64,000 bases of DNA from an uncultured Verrucomicrobiota bacterium (GCA_944389455.1 CALXMK010000010.1:1-64000), one strand, 5' to 3'; numbered from the stretch's first letter, positions 8,830 to 18,659 are shown. Notes: a model not told the origin generated them from the letters alone. Made by a program: numbers and translations.

Positions 8830-10005
8830 ATGAAGTATAGAATAATGGGTAAAACAGGAGAGAGGGTTTCCGCTCTGGGGTTTGGGATGATGAGGCTCCC
8901 GATAGTGGATGGAGACCCTTCTCATATTGATGAGCCGAAAGCTGCGGCAATGCTGCATCAGGCTATAGATCAAGGAATTAATTATATCGATACTGCTTAT
9001 CCGTACCATGGAACAGGTTTTCAAAAAGGAGGTCAGAGTGAGCCTTTTGTAGGGCGTGCTCTAAAAGGCGGTTATCGTGAAAAAGTAAAATTAGCTACCA
9101 AATTGCCCTCCTGGCTGGTGCATGAGAGAGGTGATTTTGATCGTTATTTGGATGAGCAATTGAATCGTTTGCAGACTTCTTGGATTGATTTCTATCTGAT
9201 TCATACGCTCGACCGCAAGCGTTGGCCGCAGGTGGTTGAGGCGGGGGTTTTTGATTTTATCGAAAAGGCCTTGAAATCGGGTAAAATCAAGCATATTGGT
9301 TTCTCTTTTCATGATCAGCTTTCGCTTTTCAAGGAGATTGTGGATGCTTATCCCTGGGATATGTGTCAAATCCAATATAATTATTTGGATGAGAATTATC
9401 AGGCCGGAACTGAAGGTCTTAAGTATGCTGCGTCCAAGGGGTTGGGAGTGGTTATCATGGAGCCGCTGCGCGGAGGTTCTCTAGTTCAGCAGATGCCGCC
9501 GGATGCGTGTGAAATATTTACTCGGGCGGATTCATCCAAGTCTTTGGCCGATTGGGGATTGAGTTGGGTGATGAATCATCCGGAAGTATCGGTCGTACTG
9601 AGCGGAATGAGCTCGATGGAGCAGCTGGAAACTAATATTAAAATAGCTGAACACTCTGAGCCGGGAATGCTTTCAGACTCTGAAATGAGCGCGATTGAAA
9701 AGGTAAAAGAACTTTTCAAATCGAGGCAGAAGATAGGCTGTACCGGCTGCGGCTATTGTATGCCATGTCCTGCCGGAGTAAATATTCCGGAGAATTTTAA
9801 GTTGTATAATACGGCTTATCTTTTTAATAACCTGGAACATTGTAAGTTTTCCTATGGTCTGCTGACTCAGCATCAGCAAGCACAATATTGCAAAAAGTGC
9901 GGACGCTGTGAACAACATTGTCCGCAAGGACTGCCTATTATGGAAACTTTGGTTAAGGTTCATCAGGCTTTGCAGGGGTCTAACGTGACATTTGAGGGGG
10001 CTTAA
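8830..10005 (+). CDS. Aldo/keto reductase with C-terminal 4Fe-4S ferredoxin-like domain
   Basis: A cytoplasmic oxidoreductase of 391 residues. The first about 280 residues are an AKR barrel: MKYRIMGKTGERVSALGFGM, NYIDTAYPYHG with the catalytic Tyr, KLATKLP with the Lys and FYLIHTLD with the His. The C-terminus holds two cysteine motifs, CTGCGYCMPC and CKKCGRCEQHCP, expected to bind two [4Fe-4S] clusters. The start at 8830 was preferred to upstream in-frame codons because GAAGGAG lies about 8 bases before it. This AKR-ferredoxin family is common in anaerobes. The substrate is unknown. The gene is followed by a strong terminator and has no operon partner. Confidence 0.9.
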   Translation: MKYRIMGKTGERVSALGFGMMRLPIVDGDPSHIDEPKAAAMLHQAIDQGINYIDTAYPYHGTGFQKGGQSEPFVGRALKGGYREKVKLATKLPSWLVHERGDFDRYLDEQLNRLQTSWIDFYLIHTLDRKRWPQVVEAGVFDFIEKALKSGKIKHIGFSFHDQLSLFKEIVDAYPWDMCQIQYNYLDENYQAGTEGLKYAASKGLGVVIMEPLRGGSLVQQMPPDACEIFTRADSSKSLADWGLSWVMNHPEVSVVLSGMSSMEQLETNIKIAEHSEPGMLSDSEMSAIEKVKELFKSRQKIGCTGCGYCMPCPAGVNIPENFKLYNTAYLFNNLEHCKFSYGLLTQHQQAQYCKKCGRCEQHCPQGLPIMETLVKVHQALQGSNVTFEGA

Positions 10006-10085
10006 TAGGGGAAATCCGTTTTGTTTCTCTCAGAGCTGGGGCCTGAGCTATTTGTATAAAGAAAGCTGAATTGGCTTTTCTTTTG

Positions 10086-10118
10086 AACAGGGATATAAAG
10101 TATCCCTGTTTTTTGTTT
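10086..10118 (+). terminator. Intrinsic terminator of the aldo/keto reductase gene
   Basis: A perfect 10-bp stem AACAGGGATA (10086-10095) / TATCCCTGTT (10101-10110) with a 5-base loop, followed by TTTTGTTT on the plus strand. The convergent acetyltransferase gene may also use it. Confidence 0.9.
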
Positions 10119-10149
10119 GAGGGAGTGAACTTATGCGCTGCAGGAAGAA

Positions 10150-10734
10150 TTATTTGTTTTCTCGTATTACTCGACATGGATTCCCAAAGGCTATGACATT
10201 GCTTGGAATATCTCTTGTGACAATGCTGCCGGCCCCTATTACTACATTATTTCCGATTTTTACTCCCGGCATAATAATTGCGCCCCCTCCAATCCATACA
10301 TTATCGCCAATTGTAACAGAAGCTGTTATCGTTTTACAAAATTCAAAAGAGCCATCTTCTTTTGCCTTGCCTAAACGCTCAATGGCGTTTGTAGGATGAA
10401 ATGCGGTATAAATCTGTACATTAGGAGCAATTAAGGCGTTGTCTCCTATGCGGATGATATTGTCATCCAGAAAAGTACAATTCGTATTTACTTCGCAATT
10501 GTTGCCAAAATAGATATTATTCCCGTAGTCGACGAAAAAAGGTGCGGTGATCCAAAGATTTTTCCCTTTTCCCCCAAGCAATTCATTTAGAATTCTTTCT
10601 TTTTCCTGTGTGTTTTCTGAATCTGTTTGGTTGTAATCTCTTGTTAGATTCTTTGCTTTATGCCATTGAGCCAAAAGCTCCGCATCTCCGCAGTCATAAA
10701 GTTGGCCTGCTAACATTTTTTCTCGTTCTGTCAT
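10150..10734 (-). CDS. Maltose/galactoside O-acetyltransferase family protein (LbH fold)
   Basis: A 194-residue acetyl-CoA-dependent sugar O-acetyltransferase of the Maa/LacA/NodL type. The N-terminal [20 protein letters not shown] is the Maa-specific helical domain. The remainder is a left-handed beta helix of hexapeptide repeats ([52 protein letters not shown]). It includes the catalytic His in FHPTN. It stands alone. The acceptor sugar cannot be inferred. Confidence 0.92.
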   Translation of the reverse strand: MTEREKMLAGQLYDCGDAELLAQWHKAKNLTRDYNQTDSENTQEKERILNELLGGKGKNLWITAPFFVDYGNNIYFGNNCEVNTNCTFLDDNIIRIGDNALIAPNVQIYTAFHPTNAIERLGKAKEDGSFEFCKTITASVTIGDNVWIGGGAIIMPGVKIGNNVVIGAGSIVTRDIPSNVIAFGNPCRVIRENK

Positions 10735-10949
10735 ATGCTGCTATGTGGTTTTCTCTTTAGCCTGTAAATACACAAACGTTAGTCTTGATTGTATTTAATT
10801 TAAAAGGAGTTTCAAAGAGTTAATCGTGTCAGCCTTGAAGTCTGGAAACGAATGAAATCAAGAGAGGTTTTAGAAAGTTCGGCAGGGATATGGAGGAAAA
10901 TAATCTTGGTGCTAGAATTTAAGGGAAAGAAGTTTTGAATTATAAATGA

Positions 10950-10974
10950 AAAAAGACCCGCAAAGCGGGTCTTT
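10950..10974 (-). terminator. Intrinsic terminator of rplM-rpsI
   Basis: A 10-bp stem AAAGACCCGC (10952-10961) / GCGGGTCTTT (10965-10974) with a 3-base loop. On the minus strand it runs into TTTTTTC. It lies 25 bases after the rpsI stop. Confidence 0.88.
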
Positions 10975-10998
10975 CTGTATAAAAAAAGGATTTCGCGA

Positions 10999-11394
10999 TT
11001 AACGCTTGCTGTATTGGAAGCGTTTGCGGGCGCCCGGATGACCGTATTTCTTGCGTTCCTTCATACGAGGATCGCGGGTCAGGAAGCCTTCTGCTTTGAG
11101 AAGAGGACGAAATGTATTGTCCACTTCCAGAAGTGCACGGGCGATACCATGACGAATTGCTTCCGCCTGGCCGGTAAGTCCACCCCCGCGGACGTTGATG
11201 GCGACATCATATTTATTAAGTGTCTCCGTACAGGTCAGCGGCTGTACAACGGTGTTGCGCAGATTATCCAGAGGGAAGTATTCTTTATATTGGCGGCCGT
11301 TTACAATAATGTTACCGGAACCTACATTGATTCTAACGCGGGCTACAGCAGTTTTTCTGCGGCCTGTGCCCAAAAAATCACTTGTGTCAGACAT
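10999..11394 (-). CDS. rpsI: 30S ribosomal protein S9
   Basis: S9 is a small-subunit protein whose C-terminal tail reaches the P site. The 131-residue product has [16 protein letters not shown] at the N-terminus, the [19 protein letters not shown] core and the basic C-terminal [17 protein letters not shown]. It follows rplM by 11 bases, the usual rplM-rpsI operon, and is closed by a strong terminator. Confidence 0.97.
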   Translation of the reverse strand: MSDTSDFLGTGRRKTAVARVRINVGSGNIIVNGRQYKEYFPLDNLRNTVVQPLTCTETLNKYDVAINVRGGGLTGQAEAIRHGIARALLEVDNTFRPLLKAEGFLTRDPRMKERKKYGHPGARKRFQYSKR

Positions 11395-11405
11395 TTTCTA
11401 ATTCC

Positions 11406-11843
11406 TTATTTGGCAGGGGTTAACGGAGAAGGGTTCTGAGCGGCATGAGGATGATTCGGGCCGGCATAGATCTTCAGCTTGGTGATTAATTTGTTCCCCA
11501 TGCGGTTATGAGGAAGCATTCCTTTAACAGCATGCCAGATAATCCACTCAGGCTTGGTTTCGCGGAGTTTTTTCAGCTTGCGATAACTTTCGCCGCCTCT
11601 CCAGCCGGAGTAGAACATGTAGGTTTTCTCATCTTCTTTTTTGCCGGTTACAACAACCTTTTCAGCATTGATAACGACAACGAAGTCACCTGTATCCAAG
11701 TGCGGAGTATAGATTGCCTTATTACGGCCTCTCAGCACATTTGCAATTTGAACAGCCAGACGGCCAAGCACAACGCCATTGGCGTCAATGACTTGCCATT
11801 TTCTCTGCTCAAGATTATCCTTTGGGATAAATGTTTTAGTCAT
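11406..11843 (-). CDS. rplM: 50S ribosomal protein L13
   Basis: L13 is an early-assembly protein of the large subunit. Starting at the ATG at 11843 the product is 145 residues, close to the family length of about 142, and begins MTKTFIPKDN followed by WQVIDANGVVLGRLAVQIA. An in-frame codon 45 bases upstream would add a lysine-rich stretch not found in the family, so I chose the shorter form. RGRNKAIYTPHLDTGDFVVV and VKGMLPHNRMGNKL are diagnostic. Confidence 0.96.
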   Translation of the reverse strand: MTKTFIPKDNLEQRKWQVIDANGVVLGRLAVQIANVLRGRNKAIYTPHLDTGDFVVVINAEKVVVTGKKEDEKTYMFYSGWRGGESYRKLKKLRETKPEWIIWHAVKGMLPHNRMGNKLITKLKIYAGPNHPHAAQNPSPLTPAK

Positions 11844-12332
11844 TTTCTTGATAAAGCAAAATATCCTCTTTTTGCATTTTCCAAGCATGGAATTGAAAAA
11901 AGAAAATATTCTGACCTGCCTTTTTGTTTGATTTGTTAGGCAGGGTTTGTTTTACAACAAATGAAGGCTCAATGACCTTCTTTTATTTCAGCTCGCCTCC
12001 TGAATGAGGAAGCGGATGAACCTCTTAAAGAATACGACCCTCCATTATTACAAAAGTATGAAACCTTTCTGAGAAGAGAGCCGAACTCCTCATCAGAAGG
12101 ATATACTTTGCTTTTAGCGGAAAGTCAAGTCGATATCCTTTAAGAAAGGATAGTTTTTATTGGGTTGAAGAAAAGGCAAAAGAAACTTTTTAATGTTTTA
12201 TGTTGAAGAGATGATGCTTTTTAGCTACTGTCAGAAAACGAAGTTAGCGAATACGCAAAATTGCTGTTCTTTCCGGTCAATGGATTTAAATCAGCAAAAG
12301 ATTTTATGTTTATAAATAAAAATTAGTTCTAT
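11844..12332. other. rplM leader region and GH32 gene upstream region
   Basis: About 490 bases without a supported gene. On the minus strand it is the rplM 5' leader. It contains a 6-bp hairpin CCTGCC/GGCAGG (11915-11920 and 11939-11944) and a smaller GAAGG/CCTTC hairpin (11963-11980), which might be part of an r-protein leader. A plus-strand terminator-like hairpin at 12134-12158 has no evident gene in front of it. Confidence 0.45.
12134..12158 (+). terminator. Terminator-like hairpin without an upstream plus-strand gene
   Basis: An 8-bp stem TATCCTTT (12134-12141) / AAAGGATA (12145-12152) with an AAG loop, followed by GTTTTTAT on the plus strand. No plus-strand gene ends here. It could end a small RNA or an antisense transcript, or be chance in AT-rich DNA. 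Confidence 0.5.
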
Positions 12333-13877
12333 ATGAAGAATTGTTTATCTATGAATAAGGTTGTCTGCTTATTAGCGGCCGGGATTTTCTGTGGAGGTGT
12401 TTTGGACATGGTAGCTCAGCCAGAATTGATTCCTAAGCGTGATGAACAGTATAGACCACAGCTACATTTCTCTCCTTTGCGAGGTTGGAATAATGATCCC
12501 AATGGATTAGTTTGGTTGGATGGAGAGTACCATCTCTATTATCAATATAATCCTAATGAGAATAAATGGGGGCCTATGCATTGGGGACATGCAGTAAGCC
12601 GAGATTTGATCCATTGGGAAGATTTGCCGATAGCTCTTTATCCTGATAAGTTGGGAACAATTTTTTCTGGTAGCGCTGTAGTGGATTGGAATAACACGGC
12701 TGGCTTTGGAGAAGGTGTTATTGTAGCAATCTATACCTCCGCTGGGGAAAAACAGACTCAGAGTATTGCCTATAGTACGGATAAGGGTAGGACCTTTACC
12801 AAATATGAGGGAAATCCTGTCATTCCTAATCCAGGTATCAATGACTTTCGTGATCCAAAAGTGTTTTGGCATGAGGATTCAGAACAATGGGTTATGTCTC
12901 TGGCCACCGGTAGTACAATTTCTTTCTATGGTTCTCCTAATCTTAAACAATGGGAGAAACTGAGCGAATTTGGAGAGGGAATCGGTTCTCACAGCGGGGT
13001 TTGGGAGTGTCCTGATCTTTTCCCACTAGTCTTGGATAAAGAGAAAAAATGGGTTTTATTGGTCAGCAATGGTGGAACTCCTAACGGAGGAACAGCGACT
13101 CAGTATTTTGTGGGTAAGTTTGACGGACGTGAGTTTTGTGCGGATCCAGCTCCTTATCCGCTTTGGCTAGATAGTGGGAGAGATAATTATGCCAGTGTGA
13201 CTTGGAGTGATGAGCCAAATGGACGTCGGCTGGTCATTGGGTGGATGAGCAATTGGGATTATGCCAATCAGGTTCCGAGTCAAGTTTGGAGAGGTGGTTT
13301 CACTCTCCCGAGAGAGTTGACTCTGACGCGTCATCCGGATGGACATGCATTATTGAATACGGTTCCGGCAAAAGAGATCCTATCCTATGCGGGAAGAGCG
13401 TCTGCGACTTTAAAAAAGAATTTGGCTCCGAATGAAAGTATCGGCGCTTTTTCTGAAGCCAAAACCGGTCCCTGGATGGCAAAGGTTAAATTGAAGATGC
13501 CGGAGAAGGGAATTTGTGATCTTGTTCTAAGTAATAATCAAAGTGAACAATGCGTTTTGCGAGTGAATGCTGATAAAGGAATTCTGGAGACTGATCGTTC
13601 GCGTTCAGGAAAGATTAATTTCCATGGTGGATTTGTTTCCGGTTCCAAAGGATTACTTTATATGGATGAAGATGAGGTGAATCTGACGGTTTTCGTGGAT
13701 TCGGCTTCAGTAGAGATGTTTGTGGAAAATGGAGTTTCACCTCAAACAACCATTCTTTATCCCAAACTTCCTTATGACTATTTAAAGATCCTGAATTTTT
13801 CAGATTCAGATAAAAGGATTAATGTCAAAGCGGAGATTTATCCTCTTGAATCAATTTGGAAATGTAAGTGTAAATAA
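12333..13877 (+). CDS. Glycoside hydrolase family 32 (levanase / beta-fructofuranosidase-like)
   Basis: A 514-residue exported fructan- or sucrose-cleaving enzyme. A signal peptide is visible at residues 1-28. The five-bladed propeller has the nucleophile motif WNNDPNG (Asp55), GTIFSGSAVVD, the FRDPKV transition-state stabiliser motif and WECPDLF with the acid/base Glu. The C-terminal GH32 beta-sandwich follows, with FVDSASVEMFVENG. The gene stands alone; a hairpin (GGGATACAGGA 13892-13902 / TCCTGTATCCC 13919-13929) follows it. There is no fructose transporter or kinase nearby. Substrate (levan, inulin or sucrose) cannot be told apart by motif alone. The start has no clear ribosome binding site; the second ATG at 12351 is an alternative. 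Confidence 0.92.
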   Translation: MKNCLSMNKVVCLLAAGIFCGGVLDMVAQPELIPKRDEQYRPQLHFSPLRGWNNDPNGLVWLDGEYHLYYQYNPNENKWGPMHWGHAVSRDLIHWEDLPIALYPDKLGTIFSGSAVVDWNNTAGFGEGVIVAIYTSAGEKQTQSIAYSTDKGRTFTKYEGNPVIPNPGINDFRDPKVFWHEDSEQWVMSLATGSTISFYGSPNLKQWEKLSEFGEGIGSHSGVWECPDLFPLVLDKEKKWVLLVSNGGTPNGGTATQYFVGKFDGREFCADPAPYPLWLDSGRDNYASVTWSDEPNGRRLVIGWMSNWDYANQVPSQVWRGGFTLPRELTLTRHPDGHALLNTVPAKEILSYAGRASATLKKNLAPNESIGAFSEAKTGPWMAKVKLKMPEKGICDLVLSNNQSEQCVLRVNADKGILETDRSRSGKINFHGGFVSGSKGLLYMDEDEVNLTVFVDSASVEMFVENGVSPQTTILYPKLPYDYLKILNFSDSDKRINVKAEIYPLESIWKCKCK

Positions 13878-13891
13878 TTCTTGTGATGAAT

Positions 13892-13929
13892 GGGATACAG
13901 GAGAGGAAGAGATTCTTTTCCTGTATCCC
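13892..13929 (+). terminator. 3' hairpin of the GH32 transcript
   Basis: An 11-bp perfect stem GGGATACAGGA / TCCTGTATCCC encloses a partly self-complementary purine/pyrimidine loop. There is no T run after it, so it may stabilise the mRNA end or act as a weak terminator. Confidence 0.5.
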
Positions 13930-13951
13930 GTATAGTCTGGTTAGTATAAGG

Positions 13952-13979
13952 TTGAGTTCTAAGCGGGAGGAGATATAAT
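13952..13979 (+). promoter_or_regulatory. Sigma-70-type promoter of valS
   Basis: TTGAGT (13952-13957), a 16-base spacer and a perfect TATAAT (13974-13979) lie 57 bases before the valS start codon. Confidence 0.65.
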
Positions 13980-14035
13980 AAAGCCGATTAGATCGTAGGG
14001 GAATTTCCCGAAGATTTTTTAAAATAGGATTAAAG

Positions 14036-16687
14036 ATGACAGAGATACCCAAGGTATATGAATCTCAGGCGGTCGAGGTTAAATGGTATGATTTTTGGAA
14101 TAAAGAGGGATGTTTTACTGCCGACCCTCATTCAAAGAAGCCCGCGTTTTCAATGGTAATTCCTCCCCCGAATGTAACGGGGATTCTTCATTTGGGGCAT
14201 GTATTGAATAATACTATTCAGGATATTTTGGCCAGACGTGCCCGTATGCAGGGATATGAGGTTTTATGGCTTCCAGGAACAGATCATGCCGGAATTGCCA
14301 CTCAGGTGGTGGTGGAGAAGAGGCTTAAGAAAGAAGAAGGTCTAAGTCGTCATGATCTGGGACGTGAAAAATTTGTGGAACGGGTTTGGAAGTGGAAAGA
14401 GAAACATGGTGGGATTATTATCAATCAATTGAAGAAACTGGGGTGTTCTTGTGATTGGAGCAGAGAACGTTTCACAATGGATGAGAAGTATTCGGTTAAA
14501 GTAGCCGAGACTTTTGTAGATTTATACAATAAGGGGTTGATTTATAAGGGAAAGAGAATGGTCAACTGGTGTCCGGTTTCACAGACAGCACTCTCGGATG
14601 AGGAGGTGATCATGAAATCGCACAATGGCAAACTCTATTACTTCCAAGTTGAAGTGGCAGAGGAACCGGGACGAATGCTGACTATTGCGACAACACGACC
14701 GGAGACGATTCCAGGGGATACGGCTGTGGCGGTAAATCCTAAGGATACACGTTATGTGGAATTGATTGGCAAACATGTGATTCGACCTCTGCCTGTAGAG
14801 CTTCCGCAGGAGAAAAAACTTATTCCTATTGTTGGGGATGAAGCGGTTGATTTTGAGTTTGGAACGGGTGTGTTAAAAGTAACTCCTGCTCATGATAAAG
14901 TGGATTTTGATATTGGCAAGCGTCATGATTTGCCTTTGGTCGAGGTGATTAACGCTGATGCGACAATGAATGAGCTGGCAGGAAAAGACCTGCAGGGACT
15001 GGATCGGGATGCAGCTCGTAAGCGGAGTGTAGAACTTTTGAGTGAAATTGGCGCCATGGTGAAGGAGGAGCCTTATCAAAATAACGTTGGGTATAGTGAA
15101 CGGGCTGATGTGCCGATTGAACCACGGCTTTCTGAACAATGGTTTTTGCGCTATCCCAGTCAAAAACAGGCCAGAGAGGTTGTCAACAGCGGAGAACTCA
15201 AGTTTTATCCGGCTCGCTGGGCTAAGGTTTATGAGCATTGGATGGTGAATATTCAGGATTGGTGTATTAGCCGTCAGCTTTGGTGGGGACATCGGATTCC
15301 CGTTTGGTATAAAGATGGAGAGGTCCGTTGCCAGGTTTCTTCTCCGGGTGAAGGATGGGAGCAGGATAAAGATGTGTTAGATACCTGGTTTTCAAGTTGG
15401 CTTTGGCCGTTTGCCACAATGGATGAGGAGGTATTTAAGAAGTTTTATCCAACTACGGTTTTGGTTACGGCTCCGGAGATTTTATTTTTCTGGGTTGCAC
15501 GAATGATCATGGCCGGTTTCGAGTATACAGGACAAAAGCCGTTTAGTGATGTTTATTTAACGGGGATTGTCCGTGATAAGTTGGGCCGGAAAATGTCCAA
15601 ATCACTGGGAAATTCTCCGGATCCGCTGAATTTGATTGCCAGCTACGGAGCGGATGCGGTTCGTATGGGAATTATGCGCGCTGCACCGCTTGGTCAGGAT
15701 CTGCTCTTTGATGAGCAGCAGGTGGAATTGGGGCGCAATTTCTGCAATAAGCTTTGGAATGCTTGCCGCTTCCGCCAAATGCAAGGTGGAGAGATAGAGG
15801 GTGAAATCCGTCCTGAATTGTTGACATCAGATGATAAGTGGATACTTTCACGATTGGGAACAGCGATTGAAGAGGTCAGTTCTGCTTTAGACAATTATAA
15901 TTATGCAGAGGCGGTTCAGACTCTCTATAGATTTTTCTGGAATGAATATTGCGATTGGTATATCGAAGCAGCCAAAGCTTCTCTAAATGGGGGAGATGAG
16001 AATTTTAAAGCCAATACTTTAGCGGTAATTGATTTTGTATTGAGCAATACATTGAGGCTTTTCCACCCATTATTGCCGTTTATTACAGAAGAGCTATGGC
16101 ATGGAATGGGGTACAGTAATGATATGCCGGAAAATCAGGGAGGCAAGACCATTATGAACGCACCCTGGCCTAAGGCTTTCGATGAGGACTTCCGTTCTGT
16201 CTATGGACTGGATGAGCAATCCTTTGCATTAGCTTCAGCTAAATATGATTTGGTTGTACAGGGACGCAATCTTCGTCGCGAGGGAAATATCCCCTCCAAT
16301 AAGAGAGTGAAGTTTGTATTCAAACCTCAGAACTTGCTTAATCCTCATGATTTGAGTGTTCTTAAAACGTTGCTAAATGCAGAGCCTCTGGAGGTTTCTG
16401 AAAATTATGTTGCCGTTAAGGGAACTCCTTCTGCCCGTAATACGCTGGGTGAACTCTATCTGCCGTTGGAAGGACTGATTGATGTGGAGGCTGAGCGCCT
16501 CAAATTAAAAAAGCAACTAGAGAAATGTGAACAGGAAATCAAGCGGATTGAAGATCGTTTGAATAATCCTAATTTTACTCAAAAAGCGCCTCCTGCAGTA
16601 CTGGAAGAAAATCGCCGTCGTTTAGCTGAGTGGCAGGAACGTCAAGCTCAGGCTCGAGGGGCGATGGATCGCTTAGAATCGCATTAA
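14036..16687 (+). CDS. valS: Valyl-tRNA synthetase
   Basis: Class Ia aminoacyl-tRNA synthetase that charges tRNA-Val and edits mischarged threonine. The 883 residues include the ATP-binding HIGH motif in PPNVTGILHLGH (residues 52-55), the CP1 editing domain with TTRPETIPGDTAVAVNP, and KMSKS in GRKMSKSLGN. The anticodon-binding domain is followed by the C-terminal coiled coil (LKKQLEKCEQEIKRIEDRL) typical of ValRS. Length is normal. It is followed after 23 bases by an unrelated exported protein gene in the same direction. Confidence 0.97.
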   Translation: MTEIPKVYESQAVEVKWYDFWNKEGCFTADPHSKKPAFSMVIPPPNVTGILHLGHVLNNTIQDILARRARMQGYEVLWLPGTDHAGIATQVVVEKRLKKEEGLSRHDLGREKFVERVWKWKEKHGGIIINQLKKLGCSCDWSRERFTMDEKYSVKVAETFVDLYNKGLIYKGKRMVNWCPVSQTALSDEEVIMKSHNGKLYYFQVEVAEEPGRMLTIATTRPETIPGDTAVAVNPKDTRYVELIGKHVIRPLPVELPQEKKLIPIVGDEAVDFEFGTGVLKVTPAHDKVDFDIGKRHDLPLVEVINADATMNELAGKDLQGLDRDAARKRSVELLSEIGAMVKEEPYQNNVGYSERADVPIEPRLSEQWFLRYPSQKQAREVVNSGELKFYPARWAKVYEHWMVNIQDWCISRQLWWGHRIPVWYKDGEVRCQVSSPGEGWEQDKDVLDTWFSSWLWPFATMDEEVFKKFYPTTVLVTAPEILFFWVARMIMAGFEYTGQKPFSDVYLTGIVRDKLGRKMSKSLGNSPDPLNLIASYGADAVRMGIMRAAPLGQDLLFDEQQVELGRNFCNKLWNACRFRQMQGGEIEGEIRPELLTSDDKWILSRLGTAIEEVSSALDNYNYAEAVQTLYRFFWNEYCDWYIEAAKASLNGGDENFKANTLAVIDFVLSNTLRLFHPLLPFITEELWHGMGYSNDMPENQGGKTIMNAPWPKAFDEDFRSVYGLDEQSFALASAKYDLVVQGRNLRREGNIPSNKRVKFVFKPQNLLNPHDLSVLKTLLNAEPLEVSENYVAVKGTPSARNTLGELYLPLEGLIDVEAERLKLKKQLEKCEQEIKRIEDRLNNPNFTQKAPPAVLEENRRRLAEWQERQAQARGAMDRLESH

Positions 16688-16710
16688 GAGAGAGTTATCT
16701 CTATTCTTAA

Positions 16711-17799
16711 ATGTTTAAGATTTTTTACATATTTTCTCAAAGTCTGTTTCTCGCGGTGGCTTTAATCTTATGTTTAGCCACCGTGAGACAGGTTGAGGCA
16801 AGAGAAGTTTCTGATTCTGTACGGATGCCTCAGAAAAGAGGAGTGGTTCTCTATCCTAGCGATTTGATTTCTGTAGGTGAATCGGAGTGGGTTTCCAGAC
16901 TCAGAGACGCAGGTATCAACTTGCTTGGAATTCATGCAGACACGGTTTTTGAGCCGTTATCCCAACTGGAAAAGTATGTAAAGAGTCCTCAGGGCAGTAA
17001 TCTGTTGAGGCTGTGCGCTGAGAATGGGATAGAAGTAGAGTATGAATTGCATGTTCTGCAAAGTTTACTTCCGAGAGATCTCTTTGAAACCCATTCGGAA
17101 TATTTCCGAATGGATACGGAGGGAAAACGTTCTCAAAAGTATAATATCTGTTTTACTTCCGAAGGTGCTTATCGAGTGATTGAACGAGAGCTCAAGAAGG
17201 TTACCGAATGGCTTAAGCCAACAACGGGTCGTTATTTTTTTTGGACAGATGATGTCACGGATGGATTTTGTCATTGTCCAGAGTGCGAGGAATACAGTGC
17301 GAGTGAACAGTCCTTAATTTATGAAAACCGATTGTTGAAGATGCTCCGCGATCAGTTTGGACCGAAGGTGACTTTGGCTCATTTAGCCTATAATCAGACT
17401 TTACCTCCTCCTATCAAAGTTAAACCGATAGAGGGAATATTTCTGGAGTATGCACCAATAGGACGTGATTATTCCAAGCCGCTTTCAGAAAAACATCAGG
17501 CAAGTTTAGAGGAGAATTTGAAGATTTTTCCTGCCTGTTCTGCACATGTTTTGGAGTATTGGCTGGATGTTTCAATGTTTTCGGGCTGGAAGATTCAGCA
17601 GCTGCAGCCATTGCCTTGGGATGAAGCCAATTGCCGCAGAGATATACTTTTTTATGAGGGAAAAGGAATTGATTCGATAACAACTTTTGCTGCTTGGATT
17701 AATCAGGATTTTTTAAGAAAATATGGTAGAGAGGAAACCTGGAAAATTCTTTCAGAGTATGGAAGCATTTTTGAGGGAAAAACCGATTTGCCGGAATAG
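16711..17799 (+). CDS. Exported DUF4838-type glycoside-hydrolase-like protein
   Basis: A 362-residue protein with an N-terminal signal peptide (hydrophobic 9-26, cleavage after VEA). The body looks like the DUF4838 family, TIM-barrel proteins related to alpha-glucuronidase-type hydrolases. The diagnostic stretch is FFWTDDVTDGFCHCPECEEY, with the CxCxxC signature and acidic residues. Activity is not established for this family. It leads a run with the TIM-barrel isomerase (12-base gap) and the Gfo/Idh dehydrogenase, so a role in releasing or processing a sugar for that pair is plausible. The assignment rests on the motif only. Confidence 0.7.
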   Translation: MFKIFYIFSQSLFLAVALILCLATVRQVEAREVSDSVRMPQKRGVVLYPSDLISVGESEWVSRLRDAGINLLGIHADTVFEPLSQLEKYVKSPQGSNLLRLCAENGIEVEYELHVLQSLLPRDLFETHSEYFRMDTEGKRSQKYNICFTSEGAYRVIERELKKVTEWLKPTTGRYFFWTDDVTDGFCHCPECEEYSASEQSLIYENRLLKMLRDQFGPKVTLAHLAYNQTLPPPIKVKPIEGIFLEYAPIGRDYSKPLSEKHQASLEENLKIFPACSAHVLEYWLDVSMFSGWKIQQLQPLPWDEANCRRDILFYEGKGIDSITTFAAWINQDFLRKYGREETWKILSEYGSIFEGKTDLPE

Positions 17800-17811
17800 A
17801 AATAACAGAGC

Positions 17812-18642
17812 ATGATGAGAAATCGATTGGCCGTTTGCAGCTGGTCTTTGCAAGCTGACAACGCGAAAGATCTGGTGGAGCGAGTGCAGCAGGTGGGCGT
17901 TAAGTATGTCCAGTTGGCTCTTTCCCCGATTGTGAAGAATCCATCGGCCTGGGAAAATACACAGGAGCTATTTTCTCAAGCCGGAATAGAGGTGATTTCA
18001 GGTATGTCTGAAACGATAGGAGAGGATTATTCGACTCTGGAGTCGATTCGTCGAACAGGCGGAATTGTTCCGGATAATACCTGGGAGACAAATCTGGAAC
18101 ATATCCAAAAGGTGGTAGAGATTGCTGCATCAATGAGACTTAACCTGGTGACTCTTCATGCGGGTTTTCTTCCTCATGATCCCGAGACGCTTGAATATAA
18201 GAAGATTCGGGATAGGATGCTGCAGTTGGCAAATCTATTCCTCTGTGCTGGGTTGACTATGGGATTAGAGACAGGTCAGGAGACCGCGGATCATCTCAAG
18301 AGCTTCCTCTCGGCGCTTAATTGTCCTAATATCCGTGTCAATTATGATCCGGCCAATATCCTCCTTTATGGGAATGGTGATCCGATTAAGGTAGTTGATA
18401 CTTTGGCACCGTTTATTGTTCAATGTCATATTAAGGATGCGCTTAAAACAAAGGTGCCTGGTACTTGGGGAACAGAAGTTTGTGCTGGCACCGGAGAGGT
18501 AGATTGGAAACAGTTTTTTACTCGCCTTAAAGCCAATGGCTTTTCCGGAGATTTCTCTTTGGAGCGAGAATCGGGAGATCAGAGAGTTGCGGACCTGATT
18601 GCAGGTAAGCAAATGGCGGAAAAACTAATGTCTGAAATTTAA
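17812..18642 (+). CDS. Sugar phosphate isomerase/epimerase-like TIM-barrel protein
   Basis: A 276-residue xylose-isomerase-like/AP-endonuclease-2 TIM barrel. Metal-binding motifs are visible: VTLHAGFLPHD, MGLETGQETADHL, VNYDPANILLYGNGDP, IVQCHIKDA and GTGEVDWKQFF near the C-terminus. Such proteins act as sugar or inositol isomerases, epimerases or dehydratases. It sits between the DUF4838 gene and a Gfo/Idh/MocA dehydrogenase, a common pairing in sugar catabolism of this phylum. The exact substrate is unknown. Confidence 0.88.
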   Translation: MMRNRLAVCSWSLQADNAKDLVERVQQVGVKYVQLALSPIVKNPSAWENTQELFSQAGIEVISGMSETIGEDYSTLESIRRTGGIVPDNTWETNLEHIQKVVEIAASMRLNLVTLHAGFLPHDPETLEYKKIRDRMLQLANLFLCAGLTMGLETGQETADHLKSFLSALNCPNIRVNYDPANILLYGNGDPIKVVDTLAPFIVQCHIKDALKTKVPGTWGTEVCAGTGEVDWKQFFTRLKANGFSGDFSLERESGDQRVADLIAGKQMAEKLMSEI

Positions 18643-18659
18643 TTACTCTTTTAAATATT

